From Clostridia bacterium (GTDB taxonomy: Bacteria; Bacillota; Clostridia; Acetivibrionales; DSM-27016), in assembly GCA_026414765.1 (NCBI GenBank), contig JAOAIJ010000009.1, positions 186,001 through 250,000 of the forward strand: 64,000 nt of DNA. The letters run 5' to 3'. Below the pieces are notes generated by a model that worked only from the letters and a program-made list of their open reading frames with translations, was not told the DNA's origin and searched no databases. Of the stretch, positions 1-9,365 are shown piece by piece (position 1 is the first letter of the stretch; the number at the start of each line of letters is the position of its first letter). The translations under genes were made by a program, and so were the position numbers.

Positions 1-1
1 A

Positions 2-2173
2 GAAAAAAGAACTGTTCAAAGGCCGAGAGGAGGTGCACACGGAGGAGGTCCTGGAGGTGCTCTTGGAATGCCCGTTGAGAAAGCTAAGAATTTCAAGGGA
101 ACACTCAAGAGATTGCTTGGTTACCTGAAACCTCATAAAGTAAACCTCATTGCTGTACTTATATTTGCAATTATTGGAATGGGTTTCACAGTTATATCAC
201 CCAAAATTACCGGTAAGGCTATGAACAAGCTGACAGATGGCATTTCTGCAAGGATGGTCTTAAAGGAGATTTCCGGCCAACAGAAGAAATTTCAGGAGCA
301 GATAAAGCTGCAAATGCAAAAAGGTACTCAGTCACAACAGAATGCTAGCCAGCTGGACCCTGAAGCGTTGAAGGCTATTCAGGAAATGATGCAGCTGCCT
401 TTACTGGATACAATCGAAGATCCCGAACAAAAGGCCGAAATATGCAAGAAACTGATGTCTTTAAGCAAAAAGCTGCCAAATGCCACTCAGGCTTCAGAAG
501 GCCAGCAGAAAATGAACTATTCGGAAGAACAGATAGACAGAGTAATAAAAGCAATAGAAGAAACTGACGGCAAAGTGGATTATACGTATATCGGAAGAAT
601 ACTTCTGATATTATTGGGTTTCTACTTATTGAGTTCAGCTTTCACTTTTATCATGCAGTATGTTATGTCTGGCGTCGCTCAAAAAACAGTATATAATATG
701 CGTAAGGACGTAGACAACAAACTACCCAGATTGCCACTCAAGTATTTTGACTCAAAGACCCATGGAGAAATTTTAAGCCGCGTGACCAATGATATAGATA
801 CTATATCTCAGACGCTGCAGCAAAGTTTGACCCAGTTGATTACTTCCATTGTACAGATTCTTGGCTACATCATAATGATGCTGACCATAAGTCCGGTGCT
901 GACACTAATAGTGCTTGCTACACTGCCGCTTTACATTTTCTCAACAGCTTTTGTTGCAAAAAAATCACAGAAATACTTCGCAGCACAGCAAAAAGAACTC
1001 GGACAGCTCAGCAGCCATGTTGAAGAAATGTATACCGGACACAAAATAGTAAAAGCCTTTGGTCATGAAAAAGATTCTATTGAAAAATTCAGCGGAATAA
1101 ATGACAAACTGTATGAATCTGGCTGGAAAGCACAGTTCGTATCAGGTATAATGTTTCCTCTGATGAATTTTGTAAGCAATTTGGGGTATGTACTGATTTG
1201 TATTGTGGGCGGACTGTGGATGACCAAAAACAGACTTAATCTGGGAGACATCACAGCATTCATCCAATACTCAAGATCATTTACCATGCCTATAGTGCAG
1301 ACTGCAAACATCGCAAATATCATTCAATCTACAATTGCATGTGCTGAAAGGGTTTTTGAAATACTTGACGAGCAGGAGGAAATCCCTGACAGTCCGGATG
1401 CCAAAGTAATAAAGCTGCCAAAGGGCGAGGTTGAGTTTAAAAATGTTAAATTCAGCTATAAGGAAACAGAGCCCCTTATAGAAAGCATGAACCTTGATGT
1501 AAAACAAGGCCATACCATTGCTATTGTAGGTCCTACTGGTGCGGGTAAAACTACTCTTGTAAATCTGTTGATGCGTTTTTACGAAATCAATGAGGGAAAA
1601 ATTACAATTGACGGTATAGATATAAGAGATATCAAGCGAGGCGCTTTAAGGAGTATGTTCGGTATGGTGCTTCAGGATACATGGCTTTTTAACGGAACGA
1701 TAAAAGATAATATTGCATATGGCCGTGAAGGTGCAACTATGGATGAAATTGTAAGGGCTGCCAAAGCAGCTCATGCAGACCACTTTATCAGAACACTGCC
1801 TGACGGTTACAATACAATATTAAATGAGGAAGCCACCAATATATCTCAAGGGCAAAAGCAGCTACTTACTATAGCACGTGCAATACTGGCTGACCCTGCT
1901 ATCCTTATTCTTGATGAGGCTACCAGCAGCGTTGACACAAGGACGGAAGTTTTGATACAGAAAGCTATGGCAAACCTTATGAAGGACAGAACTAGCTTTG
2001 TAATTGCACACAGATTATCCACGATACGGGATGCTGAGATGATACTTGTTATGAATCATGGAAGTATTATAGAAATGGGTAATCACAAAGAGCTGCTGTC
2101 AAAGGGCGGTTTCTATGCGGATCTCTACAACAGCCAGTTTACAGGTGCCAATCTCGAAAATGAAGCTGTATAA
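2..2173 (+). CDS. ABC exporter, fused membrane and ATPase domains (5' end outside window)
   Basis: Half-size ABC exporter of the MsbA/LmrA type: an N-terminal six-helix membrane domain followed by an ATPase domain. The ATPase shows Walker A GPTGAGKTT, an SQGQ-type signature loop (ISQGQKQ) and Walker B ILILDEATSS. About 110 hydrophilic Gln/Lys-rich residues sit between the first two helices, an insertion I know from clostridial members. The reading frame is open from base 2 through a Gly/Pro/Arg-rich stretch, which is how the N-terminus of this family usually looks, so the first ATG at 68 is probably internal and the true start lies upstream of the window. Such proteins often work as heterodimers with a preceding gene, which is not visible here. 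Substrate unknown; drug or lipid export is the family norm. A terminator follows. Confidence 0.88.
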   Translation, partial: EKRTVQRPRGGAHGGGPGGALGMPVEKAKNFKGTLKRLLGYLKPHKVNLIAVLIFAIIGMGFTVISPKITGKAMNKLTDGISARMVLKEISGQQKKFQEQIKLQMQKGTQSQQNASQLDPEALKAIQEMMQLPLLDTIEDPEQKAEICKKLMSLSKKLPNATQASEGQQKMNYSEEQIDRVIKAIEETDGKVDYTYIGRILLILLGFYLLSSAFTFIMQYVMSGVAQKTVYNMRKDVDNKLPRLPLKYFDSKTHGEILSRVTNDIDTISQTLQQSLTQLITSIVQILGYIIMMLTISPVLTLIVLATLPLYIFSTAFVAKKSQKYFAAQQKELGQLSSHVEEMYTGHKIVKAFGHEKDSIEKFSGINDKLYESGWKAQFVSGIMFPLMNFVSNLGYVLICIVGGLWMTKNRLNLGDITAFIQYSRSFTMPIVQTANIANIIQSTIACAERVFEILDEQEEIPDSPDAKVIKLPKGEVEFKNVKFSYKETEPLIESMNLDVKQGHTIAIVGPTGAGKTTLVNLLMRFYEINEGKITIDGIDIRDIKRGALRSMFGMVLQDTWLFNGTIKDNIAYGREGATMDEIVRAAKAAHADHFIRTLPDGYNTILNEEATNISQGQKQLLTIARAILADPAILILDEATSSVDTRTEVLIQKAMANLMKDRTSFVIAHRLSTIRDAEMILVMNHGSIIEMGNHKELLSKGGFYADLYNSQFTGANLENEAV

Positions 2174-2187
2174 ATAATACAAATCTG

Positions 2188-2280
2188 AAGCAAAAACTCT
2201 ATCTTAACGCGTTGTACCAGATAAATTCTGTTATTGAACTGGGTAATACAAGGGTTAAGTTAGCAGTTTTTGCTTTTTTT
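2188..2280 (+). terminator. Rho-independent terminator after the ABC exporter
   Basis: An 11-bp perfect stem joins 2188-2198 (AAGCAAAAACT) to 2265-2275 (AGTTTTTGCTT) and runs straight into a T-tract to 2280. The inner part (about 2201-2262) also pairs imperfectly, giving a long terminator hairpin. Confidence 0.75.
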
Positions 2281-2425
2281 CTTCCGATATCAGGCCATCA
2301 GGGTTTAGCAGTAGCACATATCTCCTAATGCTCCTGTATAGATTTTGATTAGCAGATTTTCTTGACCTAAACCCCAGCTATACTATAATAATGTATACAA
2401 ACATTAATTTAAAAAGGAATTTCAC

Positions 2426-3595
2426 ATGAACACACTGAGCTATGTATCTTCATTCATTATCGGAGCAGGCATACTTCAAGGAGTATTTCTTGCAGTCATA
2501 TTATTAAGTATTGGAAAGGGAAACAAAAGAGCCAACCGCATCCTTGCTTTTCTTCTGCTGACATTTTCCATCAACATCACCCACTCCGTATTGTTTGCAG
2601 ATTTGATTTACAAACAGAATAACCCGCTTATGAAAATAAATGAGCCTTTTCAACTGCTGCTGGGACCGCTTACCTTCTTTTACATAAGAGAGCTGACTAG
2701 CCCTTTAAACCGTTTTAAAAAAGCAGATATTTTTCACATTTTACCCTTTGGACTTTACAGCCTTATGATTTTATTTTCACCCAAAATTGAGGCATGGCAC
2801 TCATTTTTGAAGCAATATTCGAGCACAGCCACAGTTTTCATATGGAGTATCATACTAACCCATATAGTATCCTATACAATAGCAGCAGTACACTGCTCCG
2901 AATTGCACCGGAAACGGATAAAGGAATGCTATTCCGATATTGACAGGATTAACTTGAACTGGTTGAAATACATGCTTTGTATTCTACTTGCAGTCTATTT
3001 AATATATTTTGTACTGCTTGTCTGGCTGATTCACGGAAGCAATCCATTCCCCCACTTTCAAAAGGTTATTTGCATTATCCTGTCTATATCTGTATTTGGC
3101 TTTGGTTACCGCGGTCTTACGCAGCCTGAAATTTTCAACAACAATTTGCCGGACAATGAGATAAGCCTGGAAAAAATGCAACTAGAAAGCATATGTACAG
3201 ATGAAAACCCAAGTCCAAAATATGAGCATTCCGGTCTTGATGCTATGGAAGCAGATGAAATTTCGAAGAAGCTGTCAGCTTTTATGGATGAAGAAAAGCC
3301 TTATTTAAATCCTGAACTGACGCTGCCTGATCTCGCCTCAATGCTGGAAATACCACGGAACCGCCTCTCACAGGTATTGAACGAAAAATTGGGCATGAAC
3401 TTTTATGATTTCATTAACGGGTATCGCATAAAAAGGGTTCAGGAGCTGATGGCTGATCCCTCTTATCAATATATGAAAATACTTGCCGTTGCATTTGATG
3501 CAGGTTTCAGCTCTAAAGCAACTTTTAATAATTTCTTTAAGAAGTATACCGGCGTTACCCCTTCAGAGTACAGAAGACAACTGGAAACTAAATAG
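2426..3595 (+). CDS. Membrane-anchored AraC-family transcription regulator
   Basis: 389 residues. The N-terminal 240 or so form about seven hydrophobic helices. A short linker leads to a C-terminal AraC double helix-turn-helix (about 290-389) with the usual ending GFSSKATFNNFFKKYTGVTPSEYRR. Regulators of this build probably sense a signal in or at the membrane and act on nearby genes. The next genes, reading the same way, are a MacB-like ABC pair, the likely target. The start is supported by AAAGGAA upstream, and a TATAAT-like box lies near 2385. The ligand cannot be read from sequence. Confidence 0.85.
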   Translation: MNTLSYVSSFIIGAGILQGVFLAVILLSIGKGNKRANRILAFLLLTFSINITHSVLFADLIYKQNNPLMKINEPFQLLLGPLTFFYIRELTSPLNRFKKADIFHILPFGLYSLMILFSPKIEAWHSFLKQYSSTATVFIWSIILTHIVSYTIAAVHCSELHRKRIKECYSDIDRINLNWLKYMLCILLAVYLIYFVLLVWLIHGSNPFPHFQKVICIILSISVFGFGYRGLTQPEIFNNNLPDNEISLEKMQLESICTDENPSPKYEHSGLDAMEADEISKKLSAFMDEEKPYLNPELTLPDLASMLEIPRNRLSQVLNEKLGMNFYDFINGYRIKRVQELMADPSYQYMKILAVAFDAGFSSKATFNNFFKKYTGVTPSEYRRQLETK

Positions 3596-3658
3596 GACGG
3601 GTCCTAACCTACCCGGATATTACAAATTCATACGTCTATTCCTATCCGCTAAGACGAC

Positions 3659-3713
3659 TAAATCCTCCTTACAGCTTACAATTACAACATAAAACACTTT
3701 TAAGGAGGATTTA
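3659..3713 (+). promoter_or_regulatory. Stem that buries the Shine-Dalgarno of the ABC ATPase gene
   Basis: Bases 3659-3671 (TAAATCCTCCTTA) are the exact reverse complement of 3701-3713 (TAAGGAGGATTTA), a 13-bp perfect stem with a 29-base loop. The right arm contains the entire ribosome binding site AAGGAGG of the gene starting at 3717. There is no T-tract after it, so it does not look like a terminator. In the mRNA it should hide the ribosome binding site unless opened by another structure, a ligand, a protein or temperature. Confidence 0.7.
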
Positions 3714-3716
3714 TCC

Positions 3717-4457
3717 ATGCAGCAAAACAAAATAGAAAAACCCTTTATTAAATTAACTGAAGTGGTTAAAGAATTTAGTAATGAAAGAGGAAAGTTTACA
3801 GCTCTCGATCGAATTAATCTCTCTATTTCCAAAGGGGAGTATGTCGGTATCGTAGGAAAATCCGGCAGCGGAAAAACTACCCTGCTTAATATGCTTACAG
3901 GAATTGACCGTCCCACATCAGGGGATATTGTTATAGACAACCGGGTTATCACTTCCCTGTCTGAAAGCCGAATGGCTGTATGGCGCGGTAGAAACATAGG
4001 GGTGGTTTTTCAGTTCTTTCAGCTCCTTCCTACACTGACTGTTCTGGAAAATGTAATGCTTCCAATGGATTTCTGCAATTCATACCCCTATACTGCCAGA
4101 AAGACCAGAGCTTTATCCCTTCTTGATAAGGTGGGTATGAAAAGCCATGCTGATAAAATACCTTCCAGTCTTTCAGGCGGCGAGCAGCAGCGGGTGGCAA
4201 TAGCACGCGCGCTGGCAAATGATCCGCAGATTATTGCAGCTGATGAGCCCACCGGAAACCTTGACAGCCGGACAGCAGGAATGATATTCGGAATTTTTGA
4301 TAAACTGGTGGAAGAAGGTAAAACAGTAATAATTATTACCCATGATAAGGAAGTCGGCATGCGTGTAAACCGATGCGTCACAGTAGCCGACGGTAAAATA
4401 ACTGAAGATATACCCACAGAAAGGGATTCTTCCAAGTATTTCAGGGGGGTGAACTGA
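3717..4457 (+). CDS. ABC transporter ATPase, MacB/LolD type
   Basis: 246 residues. ATP-hydrolysing subunit for the FtsX-like permease that starts two bases after its stop. Walker A GKSGSGKTT is near residue 47, signature LSGGEQQRVAIARAL near 152 and Walker B IIAADEPTGNLD near 172. LolD/MacB-type ATPases drive mechanotransmission by FtsX-fold permeases rather than ordinary transport, and in Firmicutes they often confer resistance to antimicrobial peptides. It is related to, but clearly more divergent than, the two ATPases at 31982 and 38825. Its ribosome binding site is enclosed in a perfect inverted repeat, so translation is probably controlled. Confidence 0.9.
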   Translation: MQQNKIEKPFIKLTEVVKEFSNERGKFTALDRINLSISKGEYVGIVGKSGSGKTTLLNMLTGIDRPTSGDIVIDNRVITSLSESRMAVWRGRNIGVVFQFFQLLPTLTVLENVMLPMDFCNSYPYTARKTRALSLLDKVGMKSHADKIPSSLSGGEQQRVAIARALANDPQIIAADEPTGNLDSRTAGMIFGIFDKLVEEGKTVIIITHDKEVGMRVNRCVTVADGKITEDIPTERDSSKYFRGVN

Positions 4458-4458
4458 C

Positions 4459-6840
4459 ATGTTCAGACTTTGTTGGAAAAAGAGTATTAAAGATTTTTTA
4501 TCCAGTAAGTCAAGGACACTGCTTGTGCTTCTTGCAATGATTGTAGGAATTACCGGCATGGGAGCAGTATTGAACGCCCAGGCTATACTCACCAGAGAAA
4601 TGACTGCCAATTATCTGAATACAAATCCGGCTTCAGCCACTCTTTGGGTAGAAGCCCTGAACAAAAATATAGTCGAACAAGTACGGCAAATGCCCGGAAT
4701 AAAATATGCCGAGCAAAGAAGAACTGTACCTGCGCGTGTAGTTTCAGAAACTTCCATAGGAAAAGAAATATATCTGTTTGTAATAAGTGATTTCAACGAC
4801 TTGAGCATAAGTACCTTTACCTCTGAAAAGGGCAGCTGGCCTCCTGCAAAAGGAGAAATCCTTATCGAAAGATCAGCAGTTGATGTGCTGAAATGTAAGA
4901 TTGGAGACATAATTAACGTAAAGCTGCCAGACCTGCCTGCTGCAAAACTGAACATCACCGGGATACTGCATGCTCCGGCACTTTCCCCTGCCTATATGGA
5001 AGGCTTTGCATACGGCTTCATTACACCGGAAACATACCGGATGCTCGGTGGAAAAAACGGTATGAATGAGCTAAAATTTGTCGTTTCGGATAACCAGATG
5101 GACAAAAAGCATATCCGGGATATTACTAATAAACTAAAAGACTGGCTGGAAAAACAGGGAAAAAGGGTTGAGAGGATCGAAATTCCCAAACCGGGAAAAC
5201 ACCCGCATGCAAGTCAGATGGAGACGCTGCTCTTCCTTATAGGCTCTTTTGGGATACTCACTTTAATCCTAAGTGTCATCATTGTAGCCAATATGATTTC
5301 AGCTATATTATCACAGCAAATCCGGCAGATAGGCATAATGAAAGCTGTGGGCGGAAGACCTCTTCAAATCGCATCAATCTACTTGACATCAATCCTGATC
5401 CTTGGAGGTATAGCTATAGTTGTGGCGATCCCGCTGGCTGTCATAGGGGGAAGGGCATATTCAAACCTGGCAGCGGAAATGCTGAATTTCAAAATATTTG
5501 ACAACAGTATCCCGTTAGGAATATATCTTATTCAAGTGCTGGTAGGTCTGCTGCTGCCTTTGACAGCTGCGGTCTACTCCATAATAAAAGGGAGCTTTGT
5601 CACTGTAAGAGAAGCACTTCAGGACTATGGGGTTTCTTTGAAAGGGAAACATACAAAAGAGGTCTTGCTATATAAGATAAAAGGTATTTCACGCCCATTT
5701 CTTCTATCCATAAGAAATACTTTCAGAAAAAAGGGCAGGTTGTTATTCACATTCGGTGTTTTATCCATAGGAGGAGCCCTGTTTATCACTGCCATGAATG
5801 TTTCAGCATCTATGAATTCCAGTACTGTAGGATTTATCAAATCATTCCGTTTTGATGTATCGGCTATGCTTGCGCGGCCTTATGACAAGACAGATATAGA
5901 AACCGCGGTAAAAAAAATTCCAGGTATAAAGTATATGGAGGTTTGGGGAGGTTCCCAAGCTGCACGTATGCATCAGGACAGCATGAAGGGCAATAACTTC
6001 ACCATACTGGCTGTTCCCCCTGATACCAAAGCAATTGCTCCTATACAGCCAAGCTCAGGCCAGTGGCTGAAATACGAAGATACAAATGCAATAGTCATAA
6101 ACCAGATGGTGCTATCACTGGAGCCTGACATAAAACTGGGTGACACAATCACATTAAGTATCAACGGCAGGGAGTCAGACTGGAAGATTACCGGAATTGT
6201 GCAGGAAATAATGTCTGAACCCAAAGCATATGTTAATATGGAGTATTTCCAGAATGTAACAGAGCAGGACGGTCTTGGCCAAAATGCAGTGATAGTTATC
6301 GATAAGAAAGAAGCGAAAAGCATAAACAATATGGCAAAGATAATTGAAACTGAATTGGAGTCTTCCGGTTTTCAGATAGTAAAAGTCCAAAGGCTGGCTG
6401 ATATACGTGAAAAGGTAGAAGAGCATCTTCTCATAATAGCCAGCATGCTGGTAATAATGTCGTTCCTCGGAGTTACAGTCGGAGGTCTTGGACTGTCAAC
6501 TACCATGAGCATCAATATTCTTGAACGCACACGTGAAATAGGTATTATGCGCGCTGTTGGAGCCTCCACCAAATCAATATTCCGTATAATACTGGGTGAA
6601 GGTATTGTTATAGGACTGCTCAGCTGGGTATCTGCCGTATTGATAGCAGCTCCGGTAAGCATTTTCATGAGTATTACCTTTGGAAATGTCTTCTTTGAAA
6701 CGCCTCTGAAGATTTCATTTTCACCATTGGGCATTTTCATTTGGTTGGGGCTGGCTTTAATACTGGCAGCACTCTCAAGTCTTTATCCGGCTTGGAAGGC
6801 TACAAAAATGGGCGTACGCGAAGTCCTTGCCTACGAATAG
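4459..6840 (+). CDS. MacB-like ABC permease with two FtsX domains
   Basis: 793 residues. Two repeated halves, each with one N-terminal membrane helix, an extracytoplasmic MacB-type domain and an FtsX block of three helices. The FtsX blocks carry the typical cytoplasmic phrases QIRQIGIMKAVGG and RTREIGIMRAVGA. It pairs with the ATPase just upstream and is probably translationally coupled, since the two are separated by one base. The role in this organism is not readable; resistance to membrane-active compounds or lipid/lipoprotein handling are the family options. The neighbouring AraC regulators and MATE pump fit a defence or export cluster. Confidence 0.88.
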   Translation: MFRLCWKKSIKDFLSSKSRTLLVLLAMIVGITGMGAVLNAQAILTREMTANYLNTNPASATLWVEALNKNIVEQVRQMPGIKYAEQRRTVPARVVSETSIGKEIYLFVISDFNDLSISTFTSEKGSWPPAKGEILIERSAVDVLKCKIGDIINVKLPDLPAAKLNITGILHAPALSPAYMEGFAYGFITPETYRMLGGKNGMNELKFVVSDNQMDKKHIRDITNKLKDWLEKQGKRVERIEIPKPGKHPHASQMETLLFLIGSFGILTLILSVIIVANMISAILSQQIRQIGIMKAVGGRPLQIASIYLTSILILGGIAIVVAIPLAVIGGRAYSNLAAEMLNFKIFDNSIPLGIYLIQVLVGLLLPLTAAVYSIIKGSFVTVREALQDYGVSLKGKHTKEVLLYKIKGISRPFLLSIRNTFRKKGRLLFTFGVLSIGGALFITAMNVSASMNSSTVGFIKSFRFDVSAMLARPYDKTDIETAVKKIPGIKYMEVWGGSQAARMHQDSMKGNNFTILAVPPDTKAIAPIQPSSGQWLKYEDTNAIVINQMVLSLEPDIKLGDTITLSINGRESDWKITGIVQEIMSEPKAYVNMEYFQNVTEQDGLGQNAVIVIDKKEAKSINNMAKIIETELESSGFQIVKVQRLADIREKVEEHLLIIASMLVIMSFLGVTVGGLGLSTTMSINILERTREIGIMRAVGASTKSIFRIILGEGIVIGLLSWVSAVLIAAPVSIFMSITFGNVFFETPLKISFSPLGIFIWLGLALILAALSSLYPAWKATKMGVREVLAYE

Positions 6841-6909
6841 AACATTTTTTTCAATTCTTTAATTTATTTCAAAATTATCTATAGACATTTATGTAAATTA
6901 AACTTAAAA

Positions 6910-6936
6910 TAGTATGATAATTCATTCTACATACTA
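6910..6936. promoter_or_regulatory. Short inverted repeat upstream of the MATE gene
   Basis: TAGTATG at 6910-6916 and CATACTA at 6930-6936 form a 7-bp inverted repeat between the ABC permease and the MATE gene, just ahead of the GGAGG ribosome binding site. It could be an operator; nothing else supports it. Confidence 0.3.
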
Positions 6937-6954
6937 CGGAGGATATTACACAAA

Positions 6955-8322
6955 ATGAGCCGGCTGGGAGATAAGGAATTTTACAAAACACTGGTGCATC
7001 TGGCTGTTCCTATAGCGTTACAGAGTCTTGTTGCATCATCTCTGAATATGATAGATGCCATTATGGTGGGACAGTTGGGAGAAAAAGCAATCGCAGGTGT
7101 GGGTATAGCAAATCAGGTTTTCTTTCTGCTAAACCTGATTCTGTTTGGTGCTTACAGCGGAGCAAGCATATTTGCATCACAATACTGGGGCAAGGGTGAT
7201 ATCGGCGGAGTAAGGACAGTGCTCGGTATTTGTCTGAAAATAGGCTGCGGAATATCTCTAATATTCACTCTCGTGTGTCTGATATTCCCTAAACACATTA
7301 TCGGGCTGTTCAACAGTGATCCTATTGTTATCGACCTTGGCGTACAGTTTTTAACAATAAATGCAATGAGCTTTGTAATAATGGCAATTTCCTTTTGCTA
7401 TGCAGCATTATCCAGAAGTACCGGTTATGTCAAACTGCCAATGTTTGCCAGCATTATTGCTTTGTCATTAAATACGGTACTAAATTTCCTTCTCATCGAG
7501 GGCAATTTAGGATTCCCGTCCATGGGGGTACGCGGCGCTTCAATTGCTACACTGATCTCACGTATAGTGGAAGCGCTAATAATAGTTCTGGTAATATACA
7601 CTGCAAAACACCCTGTAGCCGCAGGTCTCAAGGAATTGATGAGCTTCGACACGGATTTCCTGAGGAAGTTTATCAAGACTACTTTGCCGGTTATTTTACA
7701 TGAAGGCCTATGGTCTCTGGGAGTAACATTTTACACGTTCATTTATGGACATATGGGTACTCCTGAAGCCGCTGCCATGAATGTTGCCGCCTTGAATATC
7801 GTTTCAAACATTGACAGGATCGCTTTAGTCTTATTCTTTGGTTTGTCCAATGCCTGTGCCATCATGGTCGGGCATAAGATCGGAGAGGGTAATAAGGATC
7901 ATGCATACCGTGACTCCGGAAGATTACTGATTATAGGCCCTCTTTTAGGTGTAGCTACGAGCATAATGCTGCTTTTATCCTACAACAGCATACTGTCGTT
8001 ATTTCACGTCTCAGCCGATGTCAAGCATCTTGCTGCCCAAGTACTTACTGCCATGGTTTTCGTATTTCCGATAAGAACATTTAATTTTGTCATGATTGTA
8101 GGCGTAGCAAGAGCAGGTGGTGATACAAAATTTTCACTGTTTATGGAGATTTTGCCCCTATGGCTGTTTGCAATACCTTTGACTGCCCTGGGCGGGCTTT
8201 ATTTTAATCTCCCGCTCATATACGTATATCTTCTGTCGACTACCGAAGAGTTTATAAAAGCCTCTTTGGGCTTACGCAGATATTTCTCCCGCAAGTGGAT
8301 ACACAATGTAACTCATACTTAA
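6955..8322 (+). CDS. MATE-family multidrug efflux transporter
   Basis: 455 residues with about twelve hydrophobic helices in two homologous halves, the DinF/NorM fold. The opening AVPIALQSLVASSLNMIDAIMVGQLG is typical of the first helices, and the second half repeats the pattern around residue 235. MATE proteins exchange Na+ or H+ for cationic drugs. It stands alone with its own GGAGG site, about 115 bases after the ABC permease, and is followed by a hairpin and a cupin AraC regulator that may control it. Substrate unknown. Confidence 0.9.
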   Translation: MSRLGDKEFYKTLVHLAVPIALQSLVASSLNMIDAIMVGQLGEKAIAGVGIANQVFFLLNLILFGAYSGASIFASQYWGKGDIGGVRTVLGICLKIGCGISLIFTLVCLIFPKHIIGLFNSDPIVIDLGVQFLTINAMSFVIMAISFCYAALSRSTGYVKLPMFASIIALSLNTVLNFLLIEGNLGFPSMGVRGASIATLISRIVEALIIVLVIYTAKHPVAAGLKELMSFDTDFLRKFIKTTLPVILHEGLWSLGVTFYTFIYGHMGTPEAAAMNVAALNIVSNIDRIALVLFFGLSNACAIMVGHKIGEGNKDHAYRDSGRLLIIGPLLGVATSIMLLLSYNSILSLFHVSADVKHLAAQVLTAMVFVFPIRTFNFVMIVGVARAGGDTKFSLFMEILPLWLFAIPLTALGGLYFNLPLIYVYLLSTTEEFIKASLGLRRYFSRKWIHNVTHT

Positions 8323-8332
8323 TTCAATACAA

Positions 8333-8364
8333 TGAGGTAAACTCACTTCAGTGAGTTTACCTCA
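8333..8364. terminator. Near-perfect hairpin between the MATE and AraC genes
   Basis: Arms TGAGGTAAACTCACT (8333-8347) and its reverse complement (8350-8364) leave only two bases between them. It could end the MATE transcript, though no good T-tract follows. Because it sits about 18 bases before the next start codon it could equally be an operator or translation-control element of the AraC gene. Confidence 0.55.
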
Positions 8365-8381
8365 AGTTTATACGATAAGTG

Positions 8382-9275
8382 ATGAATATGAGAGATACAG
8401 CCAGAAAAAACATTGAAAAAATCAGAAATCTTGTAGGTGATATTACTGAAGATCAACTCAGGCACGTAGACTGCTTTGTCGGAGACAAGATAGCCATGTT
8501 CATGCCTGTGACCGGCCCATGCCTTTATTCCATTTCTCCCCTACATACACATCCATCATATATGTTTGTACTGTCATTTGACAACACTACTGTTGTTAAA
8601 ATTCATGGAAATACAATACGTTCGGAGCAGGGAAAACTCAGTGCGTTATCCCCCGGAATTCCTCATCAGGAACTTAATGACGGCTTCACTTCAAGGTACA
8701 TAGCAATATTTATTGATAAGGAACTCTTTGAAGGTGAGTTGGGTGAGTATATAAATAAAAATATAGTATTCCCGGGAGAATACTATAAGGCTCCCGAAGC
8801 GCTTCTTCCCAGGCTGAGGAGCTTTATGATAGAAGCAGATAATAATATGCCCGGGCAAAAAACTCTTTTATATACTATCGGCCTGGAAATATGCCATACA
8901 ATCATAAGGTCTGTCCTGAATCTTAACCATGCACATGATAGGGTTTCCTACAGGCTTGAAATTGATAAAGTTATTCACTATCTGCACAATAACTATAACA
9001 GAAGAATATCAGTTAACGAACTTTCGAAGATAGCAAACATGTCGCTGTCACATTTCTCAAGGGTATTTAAAAAAGAGACCGGACAATCAGTATTGGATTA
9101 TCTTTTAGAACTCCGTTTTGAAAGGGCGCGGAAAATGCTTACCCATGAAAATATGCCTATAACACAGATAGCTATGGAATGTGGCTTCGGAAGCTCAGCC
9201 TACCTGTGTTCAGGTTTTAAAAAGAGATATAATCTAAGTCCGCTGGAATATAAAAAACAGTTTGGCAGTAGTTGA
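8382..9275 (+). CDS. AraC-family regulator with N-terminal cupin domain
   Basis: 297 residues. An N-terminal cupin-like ligand pocket (HTHPSYMFVLSF, later ALSPGIPHQE) is followed by a C-terminal AraC DNA-binding domain from about residue 195, with LSKIANMSLSHFSRVFKKETG and CGFGSSAYLCSGFKKRYNLSPLEYKK. It probably senses a small molecule and controls the MATE pump or other nearby genes. Three starts are close together (GTG 8379, ATG 8382, ATG 8388) and none has a strong Shine-Dalgarno; I chose the first ATG. The preceding hairpin may affect its expression. Confidence 0.85.
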   Translation: MNMRDTARKNIEKIRNLVGDITEDQLRHVDCFVGDKIAMFMPVTGPCLYSISPLHTHPSYMFVLSFDNTTVVKIHGNTIRSEQGKLSALSPGIPHQELNDGFTSRYIAIFIDKELFEGELGEYINKNIVFPGEYYKAPEALLPRLRSFMIEADNNMPGQKTLLYTIGLEICHTIIRSVLNLNHAHDRVSYRLEIDKVIHYLHNNYNRRISVNELSKIANMSLSHFSRVFKKETGQSVLDYLLELRFERARKMLTHENMPITQIAMECGFGSSAYLCSGFKKRYNLSPLEYKKQFGSS

Positions 9276-9325
9276 TTACAGCAGCTAAATGATAGATATT
9301 TTTGAGGAGATATAGCTTGCATAGC

Positions 9326-9359
9326 TGGCTTGATTCTACTATAAAGTAATATCAAGCCA
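9326..9359. terminator. Weak hairpin between convergent genes
   Basis: TGGCTTGAT (9326-9334) pairs with ATCAAGCCA (9351-9359) across a 16-base loop. It lies between two convergent genes, so a shared terminator is reasonable, but neither side has a clear T-tract. Confidence 0.4.
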
Positions 9360-9365
9360 ACCTTA

